A DNA stretch of 64,000 nt from JAKRSD01 sp964473995 (GTDB taxonomy: Bacteria; Bacteroidota; Bacteroidia; CAIKAF01). Numbering within the stretch: position 1 is the first letter of the stretch; each line of letters begins with the position of its first letter. Below the pieces are notes generated by a model that had not been told where the DNA came from, made no database searches, and saw only the letters and a list, made by a program, of their open reading frames with translations. A program made the position numbers and the translations under genes. The DNA lies in the NCBI GenBank assembly GCA_964473995.1, contig CAYYRB010000001.1:44107-108106 (forward strand), given 5' to 3'. Shown here piece after piece: positions 9,389-18,099 of this stretch.

Positions 9389-10246
9389 ATGTCTCTAAAA
9401 ATACTGCCTTCTGTTCCCGGTGTGGCGGGAGTTATTCCCTGGGCTTTTTTAACCCTACTGAAAAAACCGGGTGCCACCCTTCCTGATCTCGGATATAAAA
9501 TACAGAGTGTGGGCGTTGATGCGGCCTCCTATAATTCGTTCTGCCGCATATTTGGTTTTTCGGATGATTTAGTGCCGCTCACTTATTGGCATATCCGTTT
9601 TTTCGGATTGAGAGCTTTTTTGGCTTCCCGTCCCGAAGCGCCGTTTCCCCTCCCCGGCATGGTTCACCTAAGCGATCGGATACGACAATACAGGCCTATT
9701 CATCGCGAAGAGTCCTTTACGGTAGATTGCCGATTCGGACGCCTACTGGCACACGAAAAAGGAACTGCCTTTGAAACACTTACCCGGCTTTTTTCAGGTG
9801 ATGATCTGGTTTGGGAAGAAAATACCGTCAATCTGTACCTCGGAAAAAACATTCCCTGCACCGAAGAAACAGAATCTTTTCCCCTCGAATTGGGTAATAA
9901 TTGCCACTCCGTGACCGCCGAAATGCATTCAGGGCTGGGTCGTGAATATGCCAAGGTTAGCGGCGACTATAATCCGATTCACTTAAACACAACGGGGGCT
10001 CGTGTTTTTGGATTCAAAAGACATTTGTTGCACGGGTGGTACAGTGTAAACAGGTGTCTTCAGCCTTATGAAAAAGAATTAAAAAATCCGGCCGAACTGG
10101 TGGCCTCTTTCAAGAAGCCCTTGTTTCTTCCTTCAACAATCAAGTTGAAAACAGAGCGAAAAGCAGATAAAATTCTTTTTGAAGCAGCGGATTTAAAAGA
10201 AGACTATCCCCACGTGAAGGGAATGCTGAAACCGCAACTAGGCTAA
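9389..10246 (+). CDS. MaoC-like acyl dehydratase (double hotdog)
   Basis: 285 residues. The C-terminal hotdog has the MaoC hydratase signature with its catalytic aspartate and histidine in SGDYNPIHL, followed by GFKRHLLHGWYS. The N-terminal half looks like a second, degenerate hotdog. Such proteins hydrate or dehydrate 2-enoyl thioesters in fatty acid or polyketide-type metabolism. The gene starts 27 nt after the DUF6952-like gene and its end overlaps by 4 bp with the convergent tail-fibre-like gene. The true substrate is unknown. No signal peptide. Confidence 0.85.
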   Translation: MSLKILPSVPGVAGVIPWAFLTLLKKPGATLPDLGYKIQSVGVDAASYNSFCRIFGFSDDLVPLTYWHIRFFGLRAFLASRPEAPFPLPGMVHLSDRIRQYRPIHREESFTVDCRFGRLLAHEKGTAFETLTRLFSGDDLVWEENTVNLYLGKNIPCTEETESFPLELGNNCHSVTAEMHSGLGREYAKVSGDYNPIHLNTTGARVFGFKRHLLHGWYSVNRCLQPYEKELKNPAELVASFKKPLFLPSTIKLKTERKADKILFEAADLKEDYPHVKGMLKPQLG

Positions 10247-11832
10247 AGCGTTCTGCGCCAAAAAAACACGGCCACGTTAGCCGGGCGCGTTTCTGCCGCT
10301 CCTGTTGCTCCCGTAACATTACCTACGGCAAACGTATGGGTATGGGCATGATCCGGAATGTTATGCGTATGGTCTCCCACAGCGGTGGTTGGACGTTGTT
10401 TAAGCCAATGGCGGTGAGCATAAAAATCCACATTATGATTATGACCCATACAATTATCCGACAGTCTTCCTAAAAAATTACCGCCTGTCGTCCGGTTATT
10501 CCATCCATTTCCACATGTTGCTCCATTGCTGTTTGAGAAAGTGTTACCTCCTGCTGTATTAGAGCTCAGGTTATCATCATAAGGAATCCAAATATCACCA
10601 CTAAAGGTGTTCGCCCCGGAAGATGTTCCTCTAAAAAAATTAGAATTGGGATTTCCTGTGGCAGGGCCGCCTCCCCACCAAAAAAAGCCATCACTGAGGG
10701 TGTTCCCGTTGCCATCCCCATTGCCCGAAGCTGCGTCAAAACTACGACTGTCGTCATTTGTCCACCAGCCGCCCCAGTTGTGGGCATGGCCGCCCGCCGC
10801 ACCGCTGGTTAAGGTACCGGCGTTGGAAATAGTGCCGGTTAAATCATGGCTGTGATTCTCCATAGCATCATCTTGAACCGCTCCCGTAAGCGGCCCGGCA
10901 GGGCCCACATTGGATGCCCCCCCGGCAGCGCGGATAAACTCTCCGTTGTTCATATCCGTGCGCACCCACTGGGTACAGGGATAAATGGTGTTTGGATCTG
11001 CCGCCGATGCCCACTGAATGTAAGTAGAACCCACGGGCGGGGTATTTACCAATTGCCAACAGGTTCCGTTAAACACTTCCACAGCTCCCAGATTGGTATT
11101 AAACCGCATAGAGCCCACGGGCGATCCGCCGGGTTGCTGCGCCGTAGTTCCAGAAGGAATGGCAATCGCGTTGGTAGAGTTTATCTGCAACGACACCACC
11201 GGGTTGTTGGTGTTGATACCAATGTTATTTCCGTTTTGATACACGATTGAATTACAAAGGGTATCCGGATTTCCCATAATGGGAAGCGGCCCAGAAGTAA
11301 TTCCCGCACAAAATGCAGCTGCATCAGCAGGCCCGGTAACTCCCAAAGAGGCAGAAAGCGTAACGGTGAATGTGTTTCCCGCCTCCGTGAGCGTGAGTGT
11401 TTGGTTGGCAGGATTGTATATTACATTTGTAATAAGTTCATTGGTTGGATCCGTATCCATAGATGAGGGCAGATTTACCGTAAGCGTTCCGCCTGGATCG
11501 GTTATGGACAAATCGCCTGTTGTCGGATTAAACGTAAACGCCGTATTGTTGCCCCCTGGCAATGGAAAGGGAATCCATGCAGCCGCATTCCAAAAATAAA
11601 AAAGCTGGTCATCTGTATCGTAAACCAAAAGCGCCTGATCTCCTGCTCCGGCAGGTGCTATAGCGAGGCGCTGGGCCGTGGTAAGCCGTGGAACCATAAA
11701 CCCCTTATCCGATGCGCTGAGATCAAGCAATGCTTTGGGATTTGGCGAATTGGTGCCTATACCTACGTTGTTTTGAGCAAAAAGATTAACGCTAAAAAAT
11801 AAAACAAACAGAAAAAAAATAAGCGCTCTCAT
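10243..11832 (-). CDS. Secreted phage-tail-fibre/collar-like protein with seven HxH motifs
   Basis: 529 residues with a signal peptide (NLFAQ|NN). Residues 22-90 resemble the N-terminal repeat of Bacteroidota tail-fibre-like surface proteins (VGIGTNSPNPKALLDLSA ... GFMVPRLTTAQR), with a second VGIN-type repeat near 202-215. The C-terminal half is glycine/asparagine rich and holds HxH triplets at 327, 349, 464, 473, 488, 495 and 497, closing with ETRPANVAVFF, the classic end of phage tail collar proteins. No T9SS sorting domain is seen at the C-terminus. It is probably a trimeric, metal-binding surface fibre. No phage genes lie nearby. Role unknown (adhesin, or domesticated tail fibre). Confidence 0.8.
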   Translation of the reverse strand: MRALIFFLFVLFFSVNLFAQNNVGIGTNSPNPKALLDLSASDKGFMVPRLTTAQRLAIAPAGAGDQALLVYDTDDQLFYFWNAAAWIPFPLPGGNNTAFTFNPTTGDLSITDPGGTLTVNLPSSMDTDPTNELITNVIYNPANQTLTLTEAGNTFTVTLSASLGVTGPADAAAFCAGITSGPLPIMGNPDTLCNSIVYQNGNNIGINTNNPVVSLQINSTNAIAIPSGTTAQQPGGSPVGSMRFNTNLGAVEVFNGTCWQLVNTPPVGSTYIQWASAADPNTIYPCTQWVRTDMNNGEFIRAAGGASNVGPAGPLTGAVQDDAMENHSHDLTGTISNAGTLTSGAAGGHAHNWGGWWTNDDSRSFDAASGNGDGNGNTLSDGFFWWGGGPATGNPNSNFFRGTSSGANTFSGDIWIPYDDNLSSNTAGGNTFSNSNGATCGNGWNNRTTGGNFLGRLSDNCMGHNHNVDFYAHRHWLKQRPTTAVGDHTHNIPDHAHTHTFAVGNVTGATGAAETRPANVAVFFWRRTL

Positions 11833-11931
11833 GAATTATAATCTTTTGATTTTACTACTCTTAAAATACAAATAAACATAAATTTTATTTTCTTGAAAGA
11901 AATGGGTGTTTTATACAGATAAAAACCCCGC

Positions 11932-11939
11932 TACCTTTG
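11932..11939 (+). promoter_or_regulatory. -7 box of deoC, close to the start codon
   Basis: TACCTTTG fits TAnnTTTG and ends only 4 nt before the ATG at 11944, which predicts a leaderless or nearly leaderless mRNA. Confidence 0.55.
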
Positions 11940-11943
11940 TGTC

Positions 11944-12711
11944 ATGAAAGAGGCGCATGCACGTATTTATTCGCTGCTTGATATAACCCGTTTGGAAGGA
12001 ACCGACAACCGGTCTGAAATAAACCGGTTTGCGAACCGGGTTTTAGAGAATTACAGCATGTTCGGTTGTAAGCCGGCAGCGCTCTGCGTGTTTCCCGTAT
12101 TCGCCATTCAGGTTAAAGACCTGCTCGCGGGAACGGATATAAAAACGGCCTGTGTGGCAGGGGCCTTTCCCCACGGTCAACTTCCCTTACACATGAAGGC
12201 GGACGAGGTGAAATTTGCCCTGGATGCCGGAGCAGATGAAATTGATTATGTCATAAACCGAGGCCGGTTTTTGGAGGATGGAACGGAATATTTATTTGAA
12301 GAAATCTCGCATATCAGGCAGGTCTGCGGAAGCGGAACGCTGCTTAAGGTTATTTTAGAAACCGGAGAACTGGAAAAGCCCGAAAACATGAAAAGGGCCG
12401 CAGCGGCCGCCATAAAAGGAGGTGCGGATTTTGTAAAAACATCCACCGGAAAATCGGCCGAATCGGCTACGGTTAAGTCTGTGGAAATGCTTTGCGAGGC
12501 AATAAAAGATTATTTTCTGCGCACGGGGATTAAAATTGGCATAAAACCTTCCGGTGGGATTTCCGAACCCGAAGATGCTGAACGGTATATACAAACCATC
12601 ATCCGGGGAACGGGGCCCGAGTGGATTCACCCGGAACGGATGCGCATCGGGGCAAGCCGCCTTGCCACAAAACTGCTGCAACAGGAAAGTAAAGAGCAAG
12701 GCAATTATTGA
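11944..12711 (+). CDS. deoC: Deoxyribose-phosphate aldolase
   Basis: Class I aldolase that splits 2-deoxyribose-5-phosphate into glyceraldehyde-3-phosphate and acetaldehyde during deoxynucleoside salvage. The 255 residues show the family's core: Asp101 in DEIDYVIN, the Schiff-base lysine Lys165 in FVKTSTGK, and a phosphate-binding IKPSGGI loop that supplies the second active-site lysine. No other nucleoside-catabolism gene is adjacent. It stands alone between the divergent tail-fibre-like gene and convergent mrcA, with its own -7 box. Confidence 0.95.
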   Translation: MKEAHARIYSLLDITRLEGTDNRSEINRFANRVLENYSMFGCKPAALCVFPVFAIQVKDLLAGTDIKTACVAGAFPHGQLPLHMKADEVKFALDAGADEIDYVINRGRFLEDGTEYLFEEISHIRQVCGSGTLLKVILETGELEKPENMKRAAAAAIKGGADFVKTSTGKSAESATVKSVEMLCEAIKDYFLRTGIKIGIKPSGGISEPEDAERYIQTIIRGTGPEWIHPERMRIGASRLATKLLQQESKEQGNY

Positions 12712-12764
12712 TTCTGCCTCTTTTTAAATTTTATTCTGCTTGGATTGATGGGGTAGCTTGAAAA

Positions 12765-15017
12765 TTATCGGTCAAAATTTTCGCCTGAAATATCCTCCTG
12801 AAAATCCAAAAGATCTTCACGGTATTCGCCGCAGTTTGTTTCAATATTGATTTCTACGGCCGGTTTTGCAAACTCGGCCCCACTATAACCCAGTTCGGGA
12901 TCACCGTACACTTTTTTCATGTACAATGCCCACGTGGGAAGGGCCATGTTGGCGCCCTGACCCAAAGCCGTGCTACGAAAACGGACCTGACGGTCTTCAC
13001 CTCCGGCCCACACGCCCGTAGTCAAATCTGATGAAAAGCCGATAAACCACCCGTCGGAATTGTTTTGGGTGGTTCCCGTTTTCCCACCTACCGGTTTGTC
13101 AAAGCGATAGGTCCGGCGAAGTCGTCCGGCTGTTCCTTCCAGCACCACGCCCTTCATAAGCTCTACCATCAGCCATGCCGAAACTTCATCCATGGCCTCG
13201 TTCCGCTCTGGATAAAACTCTTCCAACACATTTCCGTTTTTATCCTCAATTCGTAAAAGATACTGCGGTTTGATAAATACTCCCCGGTTGGGAAATGTAT
13301 TGAACGCACCCACCATTTCATACACGGTAATATCCGGCGTCCCCAGGCAAATGGCGGGTACCGGGTCAATATCACTTACGTCTATTCCCAATTTGGAAGC
13401 AAACTTTAACACCGCCGACGGGCCGTACTGCTTCATCAGGAACGCGCTTACTTTATTGACCGAATGGGCGAGCGCCTCTTTCAGGCTCATCATCTGTCCT
13501 TCTTTATAATCGCTCGAATTGGAGGGACACCAATTGTCTATACACACCGAGGCGTTTGGTACCTGCATACAGGGCGAATTTTTTTCCTGTATAGCCATGG
13601 CATAAACAAACGGCTTAAACGTAGATCCTACCTGGCGTTGGCTGCCGCGAACGTGGTCGTATTTAAAGTTTTTAAAATCAACCCCTCCCACCCAGGCTTT
13701 TACTTGGCCCGTCTGGGTTTCCATGCTCATTAATCCGCACTGAAGAAAGTACTTGTAATAGACCAGGCTGTCCCAGGGGCTCATAACGGTATCGCGGTCT
13801 CCCCGATAAGAAAAGACCCGCATTTTCACCGGGGTTCTGAATTCCTTTTCAATTTCTTCATCACTCAGCCCCTCCTCCTTTGCGGCTTTGTAGCGTCCGC
13901 TTTCGCGCATGACCTTTTTCAGATTTTTGTCCACATCTTCCTGCTTCATCCGGGAATCAAACGGCCCGTTTTTACTTCCTTTTTTGGAGCGGTAAAATTG
14001 CTGCTGAAGCGTGGACATCCATTCCATGACGGCCTGCTCGGCATAACGTTGCATTTTGCTGTCTATCGTGGTATATATGCGAAGTCCGTCCCTGTACAAA
14101 TCATAATTTTCTCCATTCTCTTTTGTATGCGATTTGCACCATTTTTGGAGGTCTTTTTTTAACTCGGCGGTAAAGTGGGGTGCCAGGTCGCCCATGCCAA
14201 ATTGGTTGCGCTGTACCCGCTCCCAAAGCTTTGCTTCGTCTGCAATGAGGGGTTTCTCTTTATACTCGGCAGCTTTCTCTTCGGTGATTTTTTTATTTTT
14301 CACCATCTGATTCAACACTGTGTTGCGGCGGTTTATACAACGATCCGGGTTTTTTATCGGGCTGTATCTGGTCGGTGCTTTCAATAAGCCTACCAACAAG
14401 GCGGACTCATGTATTTCCAGTTCGGCCGGTTTTTTATTGAAATAAACCTTGGCCGCTGTCTGAATTCCGAATATTTCGTGGCCAAAATCGGCCATATTCA
14501 AATACATGGTAAGTATTTCCTGTTTCGTATAATTTCTTTCCAGTTTGGCGCTGATGACCCACTCTTTACACTTTTGAAAAATTCGGCGGATTTTACCCCC
14601 TTTTCTTTCCTGCCCATGAAAAAGAATTTTAGCCAATTGCTGAGTAATGGTGCTTCCCCCTCCCTGTCCTCCGCCTGTTAAAACGGCGCGAAGGAGGGCT
14701 TTACCATCCACGCCGGAGTGATTATAAAAACGCTCGTCCTCGGTAGCAATGAGCGCATCCACCATGGACGGATTTATCTCCGAGTATTTCACATTGGTCC
14801 GGTTCTGGATGTAATATTTACCCAGTATTTTTCCATCGGCACTGTAAATAAGGCTGGCCTGGTTGCTTCGGGGATCTTCCAGTTCTGCAAAAGAAGGAAG
14901 TTTGCCGAACGCGCCAAGTGCTGCCAGAAGCAGCATGAACAAAAGAAAAACAAGCGGGCTGAATGCCAATATCCAAGGCCATTTTCCCGGGCTGGAGGAT
15001 GTTGATTGTTTTGCCAT
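12765..15017 (-). CDS. mrcA: Penicillin-binding protein 1A (glycosyltransferase/transpeptidase)
   Basis: 750-residue class A PBP that polymerises and cross-links peptidoglycan outside the inner membrane. One N-terminal membrane segment (about 13-36) is followed by the GT51 domain with the catalytic glutamate in ATEDERFYNHSGVD (Glu93) and GGGSTITQQLAK. The transpeptidase domain has its SxxK motif in GSTFKPF, SVN as SxN, and KTGTT as KTG. All catalytic motifs are present. Its ATG overlaps the gldH stop by one base (TGATG at 15015-15019), so ricT, gldH and mrcA should be translated from one message. Confidence 0.95.
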   Translation of the reverse strand: MAKQSTSSSPGKWPWILAFSPLVFLLFMLLLAALGAFGKLPSFAELEDPRSNQASLIYSADGKILGKYYIQNRTNVKYSEINPSMVDALIATEDERFYNHSGVDGKALLRAVLTGGGQGGGSTITQQLAKILFHGQERKGGKIRRIFQKCKEWVISAKLERNYTKQEILTMYLNMADFGHEIFGIQTAAKVYFNKKPAELEIHESALLVGLLKAPTRYSPIKNPDRCINRRNTVLNQMVKNKKITEEKAAEYKEKPLIADEAKLWERVQRNQFGMGDLAPHFTAELKKDLQKWCKSHTKENGENYDLYRDGLRIYTTIDSKMQRYAEQAVMEWMSTLQQQFYRSKKGSKNGPFDSRMKQEDVDKNLKKVMRESGRYKAAKEEGLSDEEIEKEFRTPVKMRVFSYRGDRDTVMSPWDSLVYYKYFLQCGLMSMETQTGQVKAWVGGVDFKNFKYDHVRGSQRQVGSTFKPFVYAMAIQEKNSPCMQVPNASVCIDNWCPSNSSDYKEGQMMSLKEALAHSVNKVSAFLMKQYGPSAVLKFASKLGIDVSDIDPVPAICLGTPDITVYEMVGAFNTFPNRGVFIKPQYLLRIEDKNGNVLEEFYPERNEAMDEVSAWLMVELMKGVVLEGTAGRLRRTYRFDKPVGGKTGTTQNNSDGWFIGFSSDLTTGVWAGGEDRQVRFRSTALGQGANMALPTWALYMKKVYGDPELGYSGAEFAKPAVEINIETNCGEYREDLLDFQEDISGENFDR

Positions 15018-15526
15018 CAGTTTTCCTGTTGCTGATCGGTTTCTATGCGGAGTCCGAAATTCATAACAAACGGAAGTTTTCCATCATCCCTGCGCATGGC
15101 ATGGTTGAATTGAAAGCGGTAAATCCCCGCCTGATCAAAATGAACTCCTTCAGAAAGGAGAAAGGAGTTATTGCAGATATCTCCGGAACATTTCCCCAAC
15201 GGATTTCCATTTTCTTCGTAAAATTGGAAGTCCAGGGTGTCCAATGCCTTTTTCCCATCAGGGAAAACGCTGGTAAGAAACAGGTAAATGTTTCGGTAGG
15301 GATAATTTTCTCCGTTGCGGATTTTCACAATCAAATTATACGTTTCTACCGTGTCGATTATTTCGGCATTAAACGAAATGGTATCCGTCTTATTCCATTC
15401 GTAATTTTTAATCTCCCGATACTCCTCAAAAATACGGCTTCTGTCGCACGAAAAAAAGAACAATACGCATAACGCCACTAAAAATACGTGGGCCAGCCTG
15501 TTTCCCGGTTTCAAAAAACACTGCAT
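15017..15526 (-). CDS. gldH: Gliding motility lipoprotein GldH
   Basis: 169 residues from ATG 15526, with a lipoprotein signal (LFFFSC, Cys27) and a beta-rich mature part (EEYREIKNYEWNKTDTISF, then NYPYRNIYLFL, FPDGK, and HFDQAGIYRFQFNHAMRRD). These are GldH features. GldH is needed for gliding and the type IX secretion machinery in Flavobacterium. Longer in-frame starts up to 15718 would lie inside ricT; the chosen ATG follows the ricT stop directly (TAATATG). Its presence does not prove gliding, because gldH is also kept in non-motile relatives. Confidence 0.9.
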   Translation of the reverse strand: MQCFLKPGNRLAHVFLVALCVLFFFSCDRSRIFEEYREIKNYEWNKTDTISFNAEIIDTVETYNLIVKIRNGENYPYRNIYLFLTSVFPDGKKALDTLDFQFYEENGNPLGKCSGDICNNSFLLSEGVHFDQAGIYRFQFNHAMRRDDGKLPFVMNFGLRIETDQQQEN

Positions 15527-15527
15527 A

Positions 15528-16823
15528 TTAAGCGCCGGAAGGAGGGTTTTCTTTTCCCGGACCGGGATTTTTTCCATTCTCTTTTCTTTTGTCTCTTCGC
15601 TGTTCTCCCGGCCTGTTGGCATTTTGCGAACCAGGCCGTCCATCTGCATGTTGTCTTCTCTGATTATCATTACGCTTTGGGCGGTTGCGGTTTCGATTTT
15701 CGCGCTTTTGGCGGTCAAAACGGGCTATATTATCCTCTCCCGCAGCGTCCACAAAGTCAAGTTCTGTATGGGCTTTTCGGGTTTCCCGCAAGGTAAGTTC
15801 AGGCTGTCCGTCGCTAAGTTTATCCGCTAATTTTCCCGCCTTGTTCAATTCCTGTATTTCCCGAACCTTGGCCGGCGTGAGACGATGAAGGCGGTTTTCA
15901 TTGCCTTCGTAGGCATAAAACATAACACCGTTAAAGATATCGGTTTTTATATGAACGCCGTTCCCCTCCATAGTCCGGAGCATTGTATGGGACGGCGGAA
16001 AATCACGCAGGGCATCCATATAACTTTCCAGTTCATAGTTTAGACAGCACTTGAGTTTCCCGCACTGTCCTGCCAGTTTCTGTGGGTTTATTGAAAGCTG
16101 TTGATAGCGGGCCGCCGTGGTGGTTACGGTTCTAAAATCTTTAAGCCACGATGCACAGCAAAGCTCTCTTCCGCAGGCGCCTATGCCACCTACCCTGCCG
16201 GCCTCCTGCCGCGCCCCGATCTGCCGCATTTCTATGCGCACTTTCAAATCGCGGGCAAGCAACTTAATCAATTCCCGAAAATCAACCCGGTTTTCTGCGA
16301 TGTAAAAAAAGGTGGCCTTCGTTCCGTCTCCCTGGTATTCCACATCGCTGATTTTCATATCTAAATTCAGCTCTACTGCGTGTTTTCGGGAAATCATCAT
16401 GGCATTTTTTTCCAGCGCCATGGCTGCTTGCCAACGTTCTATATCGTTCGGGCGCGCTTTGCGGAATACCTTTTTTGCAGCTTCGCTCGGCTGAAACCCG
16501 TTTTTGCGCATTTGCAGGCGAACAAGCTCCCCGGTAACCGAAACGATGCCTATATCATGACCGGGGTTTCCTTCTACGGCTACCGCATCGCCCTGAACCA
16601 GCTGAAGTCCTTCGGGGTTTCTGAAGAATTCTTTCCGTGTGTTTTTAAACCGAACTTCTACCCAATGGAAAGGCTCCGTTCCGGATGCGGGCTCCATGCC
16701 GGCCAGCCAATCAAATACATTCAATTTGTTACAGCCTCCCGTTCCGCAGGTACCGTTGTTTTTGCACCCCGCAGGCAACGCGGTGGTGTTTCCTCTTCCG
16801 TTTGAACAATCAGCACAGGCCAT
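15528..16823 (-). CDS. ricT: PSP1-domain protein RicT (YaaT-like)
   Basis: 431 residues. A cysteine cluster near the N-terminus (CADC, then CKNNGTCGTGGCNK) is the type that holds Fe-S clusters in RicT. The PSP1 region follows (HDIGIVSVTGELVRLQMR, RQEAGRVGGIGACGRELCC, then KCCLNYELESY). In Bacillus, RicT with RicA and RicF stimulates RNase Y-dependent mRNA processing; the Bacteroidota role is less clear. The last 60 or so residues are basic, asparagine/arginine rich and probably disordered, which may help RNA binding. First gene of the ricT-gldH-mrcA run with a -7 box at 16845-16852. Confidence 0.92.
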   Translation of the reverse strand: MACADCSNGRGNTTALPAGCKNNGTCGTGGCNKLNVFDWLAGMEPASGTEPFHWVEVRFKNTRKEFFRNPEGLQLVQGDAVAVEGNPGHDIGIVSVTGELVRLQMRKNGFQPSEAAKKVFRKARPNDIERWQAAMALEKNAMMISRKHAVELNLDMKISDVEYQGDGTKATFFYIAENRVDFRELIKLLARDLKVRIEMRQIGARQEAGRVGGIGACGRELCCASWLKDFRTVTTTAARYQQLSINPQKLAGQCGKLKCCLNYELESYMDALRDFPPSHTMLRTMEGNGVHIKTDIFNGVMFYAYEGNENRLHRLTPAKVREIQELNKAGKLADKLSDGQPELTLRETRKAHTELDFVDAAGEDNIARFDRQKRENRNRNRPKRNDNQRRQHADGRPGSQNANRPGEQRRDKRKENGKNPGPGKENPPSGA

Positions 16824-16844
16824 ACTTCACAATTTCTGTTTGGG

Positions 16845-16852
16845 CAAAATTA
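16845..16852 (-). promoter_or_regulatory. -7 box of the ricT-gldH-mrcA operon
   Basis: The minus strand reads TAATTTTG, matching TAnnTTTG, and ends 21 nt before the ricT ATG at 16823. Confidence 0.5.
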
Positions 16853-16878
16853 ATCAAAATAAAACGGGTTTTCGTGAA

Positions 16879-18015
16879 TCACCCGGCGCGACGCATATAA
16901 TACGGCATAATCCGCAGCGAAAGCGCCGTCATGAGCATTTTGGCACTGGCCTGTCTGTCGATATGATACAAGGCTTCTTCGGTTAATCTGCGAATTTCTA
17001 TCACGGATTCCGGAGTTACGGTTTTGGCAAATTTTTCCAAAAAAACGCGCTCGGCGGATGTGGTACGGGCCAGCTTGTGATCACCCGCCTGAACGATTAT
17101 GCTCTCGCGGAACATGTGCATCACATACACCAAAAAATTCTTTTGCTCATCCATGGTAAATCCATGGAAATCGTCTGAAAATTTAAACAATGCCGGAAGA
17201 TCGGCGCGGTAAATGGCCAGCATCCATTCTCTAAATCGATTTACACTTTGGGAGTTGTCAGGCTCGTTGCATAGCCACATGGCCTCATTGTAATTTCCAT
17301 CGGCGATGTTTACGATTTCCTGCGCCCTTTGCACATCCATTCCATGAAAATTCATAAGGGATTCCATCATATCAAAGTCTGGAATTTTGGGCAGCTTGAG
17401 CAATTGCGTGCGTGATAAAATGGTAGCCATGATTCCGTCGGGGCGGTTGCTCACCAAAAAAAACAGGGTGCGCGGAGGCGGTTCTTCCAAAATTTTCAAA
17501 AGCTTTGGAATGGCTGCGTGAAAAAACAACTCGGGCATCCACACCAGACAAATTTTATATCCGCCCGAATAGGATTTCATCTGCATGTGGTGAACGATTT
17601 CATTCACCGTCTGTGCGTTTATCACAGCCAGTTTATCGTCCATTCCTGCCGCCCGAAACCAATCATCCGACTCCATGTAGGGATTGGAAAGCACCGCTTT
17701 CCGGAAAGCCTCAGTAAAATACTTACAGGAAATCTCTTTTTTGTTGGTATCGCCCACTTTGGCGAAAGGAAAAACCAAATCTAAATCAGGATGAACAAGG
17801 CGCGCCATCTGCCTACAGGAATCACAGGCTCCACAGCTGTCGTGTTCTTGTTTGTCCAAACAAAGTACATACTGCGCATAGGCCAACGCCAGGGGTAAAT
17901 TTCCGCCCCCCGGGCGGGAGGCGATAAGCTGGGCATGGGGAATACGATCCGCAACGACACCGCTTATCAGCGTCGTTTTTAACTCACGGCTTCCCAACAC
18001 ATCGGCAAACTTCAT
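16879..18015 (-). CDS. holB: DNA polymerase III delta' subunit (clamp-loader ATPase family)
   Basis: 378 residues. The N-terminal AAA+ domain starts FADVLGSRELKTTLI and has a P-loop-like RPGGGNLPLA segment lacking the usual GKT, as expected of a delta' subunit that does not hydrolyse ATP. A zinc-binding cysteine set (CLDKQEHDSCGACDSC) and the clamp-loader motif LLKILEEPP are present. The SRC-type sensor is replaced by SRTQ. It loads the sliding clamp together with the tau/gamma and delta subunits. It is divergent from pgk and shares the palindromic promoter region at 18038-18054. Confidence 0.9.
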   Translation of the reverse strand: MKFADVLGSRELKTTLISGVVADRIPHAQLIASRPGGGNLPLALAYAQYVLCLDKQEHDSCGACDSCRQMARLVHPDLDLVFPFAKVGDTNKKEISCKYFTEAFRKAVLSNPYMESDDWFRAAGMDDKLAVINAQTVNEIVHHMQMKSYSGGYKICLVWMPELFFHAAIPKLLKILEEPPPRTLFFLVSNRPDGIMATILSRTQLLKLPKIPDFDMMESLMNFHGMDVQRAQEIVNIADGNYNEAMWLCNEPDNSQSVNRFREWMLAIYRADLPALFKFSDDFHGFTMDEQKNFLVYVMHMFRESIIVQAGDHKLARTTSAERVFLEKFAKTVTPESVIEIRRLTEEALYHIDRQASAKMLMTALSLRIMPYYMRRAG

Positions 18016-18037
18016 TTCCCTGCTCGGCGGTTTATTT

Positions 18038-18054
18038 TATTTTTGCCAAAAATA
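18038..18054. promoter_or_regulatory. Palindromic divergent promoter between holB and pgk
   Basis: The sequence TATTTTTG-C-CAAAAATA is a perfect inverted repeat with a one-base centre. Its left arm is a plus-strand -7 box (18038-18045) pointing to pgk, 54 nt before ATG 18100. Its right arm is a minus-strand -7 box (18047-18054) pointing to holB, 31 nt before ATG 18015. It could instead be an operator for a dimeric regulator. Confidence 0.5.
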
Positions 18055-18099
18055 CACTAAGAACATTACTTTTATTCGGTTTACCATAAACATTTGTTG

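Noticed and set aside
10243..11832. Prophage remnant for the tail-fibre-like gene
   Set aside because: Signal peptide present and the neighbours are housekeeping genes; no capsid, terminase, portal or integrase nearby.
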